From positions 1 through 15,650 of the forward strand of contig NZ_JBOHKS010000219.1 in the NCBI RefSeq assembly GCF_050729195.1: a stretch of 15,650 nt of DNA. The letters run 5' to 3'. The first letter of the stretch is position 1, and each line of letters opens with the position of its first letter. Source of the DNA: Hypericibacter sp050729195 (GTDB lineage: Bacteria; Pseudomonadota; Alphaproteobacteria; Dongiales; Dongiaceae). Both the position numbers and the translations under genes were made by a program. This document shows, piece after piece, positions 15,207-15,650 of the stretch. The notes beneath the pieces are model-generated. The model ran no database searches and had not been told where the DNA came from. It worked only from the letters and a program-made list of their open reading frames with translations.

Positions 15207-15439
15207 CTTAAAAGCACCCCGCTGACACGAAATTCTCGCACTCTATCAATATCTTGGTAACAAATTCAGGGCGTTCCACAGGTTTATCCAGGTATGGTTA
15301 ACGCCATGCAAACGGATCGGGGCTGGGGCTGCGACAGAATCGACCGCCGAAATTGCTGCGGGCGACGCGGCGATTCGGAGCCCGATTTAGGGGCAAAAAT
15401 GGCGGATTTCTGCGGGTTTCAAGAAAGTCTCAAAAAGAT
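15207..15439. other. Gene-free stretch between the M23 gene promoter and the rRNA promoter
   Basis: No coding region is supported in these 233 nt. The left part (about 15227-15310) is clearly more AT-rich than the rest of the window, and a run CAAAAAG (15431-15437) immediately precedes the -35 of the rightward promoter, where an UP element would sit. I see no tRNA or repeat array. Confidence 0.5.
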
Positions 15440-15469
15440 TTGACAGTACCGTTTCACCGGGCGTATAAG
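15440..15469 (+). promoter_or_regulatory. Probable rRNA operon promoter (sigma-70)
   Basis: A consensus TTGACA (15440-15445) is followed after 18 bp by TATAAG (15464-15469); read as GTATAA the spacing is 17. An A-rich tract lies just upstream. This is the strongest sigma-70-type promoter in the window. Downstream there is a leader hairpin and a boxA element but no open reading frame that looks real, as expected for an rrn operon leader. Transcription should begin at about 15476. Confidence 0.75.
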
Positions 15470-15481
15470 CCCACTCCCCGA

Positions 15482-15513
15482 CGCGACCGGGATGGCAGAA
15501 CATGCTGGTCGCG
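15482..15513 (+). other. Hairpin at the 5' end of the rRNA leader
   Basis: CGCGACC (15482-15488) pairs perfectly with GGTCGCG (15507-15513) around an 18-nt loop, a few bases after the predicted transcription start. ATTGGGTTTT follows (the T run is at 15520-15523), so the element faintly resembles an attenuator. It may equally be a leader-folding or processing element. Confidence 0.5.
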
Positions 15514-15525
15514 ATTGGGTTTTCT

Positions 15526-15537
15526 CGCTGTTTGACA
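15526..15537 (+). promoter_or_regulatory. boxA antitermination element of the rRNA leader
   Basis: CGCTGTTTGACA matches the E. coli rrn boxA TGCTCTTTAACA at 9 of 12 positions and is followed by TTGTTA, compared with ATTTA. boxA in nascent rRNA binds NusB/NusE to make RNA polymerase resistant to Rho. Its place about 50 nt after a strong promoter in a non-coding leader supports an rRNA operon running off the right edge. The 16S gene itself is not reached by 15650. Confidence 0.7.
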
Positions 15538-15650
15538 TTGTTATTTTGGGAAGGGATGCGCGGGCGGCGGTTCTGCGGGTAGAGGCGGGACGTTTGGCGA
15601 GAGCCGGATGTTTGACGTCGACTACTTTGGACCAGTCTCGCGCGCGCAGT

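Noticed and set aside
15278..15295. CCACAGGTTTATCCAGG, resembling DnaA boxes near a replication origin
   Set aside because: The best match to TTATNCACA is 7 of 9 (TTATCCAGG), there is no cluster of boxes, and no origin-linked gene (dnaA, dnaN, hemE, parAB) is nearby.

Overview
The window is a high-GC (roughly two thirds G+C), gene-dense chromosomal segment. It looks like an alphaproteobacterium, probably of the Rhodospirillales type. The main reasons are the order prfA-prmC-DUF4167-clpB followed by a convergent M23 peptidase, which I know from alphaproteobacterial chromosomes, and the DUF4167 protein itself, a family typical of that class. TTG and GTG starts are frequent (lysC, hisS, prfA and the M23 gene). 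No insertion sequence, phage gene, CRISPR array or tRNA is visible; this is core housekeeping DNA.

Layout. A terminator-like hairpin at the left edge probably ends an upstream gene. Next come lysC (aspartate kinase), a nitronate monooxygenase/FabK-like flavoprotein 4 nt behind it, a RodZ-like membrane HTH protein, ispG (isoprenoid precursors), hisS (histidyl-tRNA synthetase), a glutamyl-tRNA-reductase-like gene, prfA (release factor 1) and prmC (its methyltransferase). All are on the + strand with small gaps or 4-nt overlaps. After a 163-nt gap comes a small DUF4167 gene, then a structured 266-nt intergenic region with a very good heat-shock (RpoH/sigma-32) promoter, then clpB. A perfect 13-bp hairpin separates clpB from a convergent, membrane-anchored M23 endopeptidase on the - strand. 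The last 610 nt contain no protein gene. They hold the M23 gene's leader and, facing right, a sigma-70 promoter, a leader hairpin and a boxA element that appear to begin a ribosomal RNA operon whose 16S gene lies outside the window.

How the genes fit together. hisS, the GluTR-like gene, prfA and prmC form a translation-centred cluster. GluTR-prfA-prmC is the same order as enterobacterial hemA-prfA-hemK. RodZ and the M23 peptidase both concern the cell envelope, and ClpB handles heat-damaged proteins.

The most unusual item is the GluTR-like protein. Its catalytic cysteine is replaced by serine, its NADPH-contacting N-R-T triplet reads H-P-A, and other conserved arginines are changed, yet the reading frame, overall fold signature and tight coupling to prfA are preserved. 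This suggests a pseudoenzyme or a repurposed relic of the ancestral hemA-prfA-prmC operon. No wholly new multi-gene system is visible.
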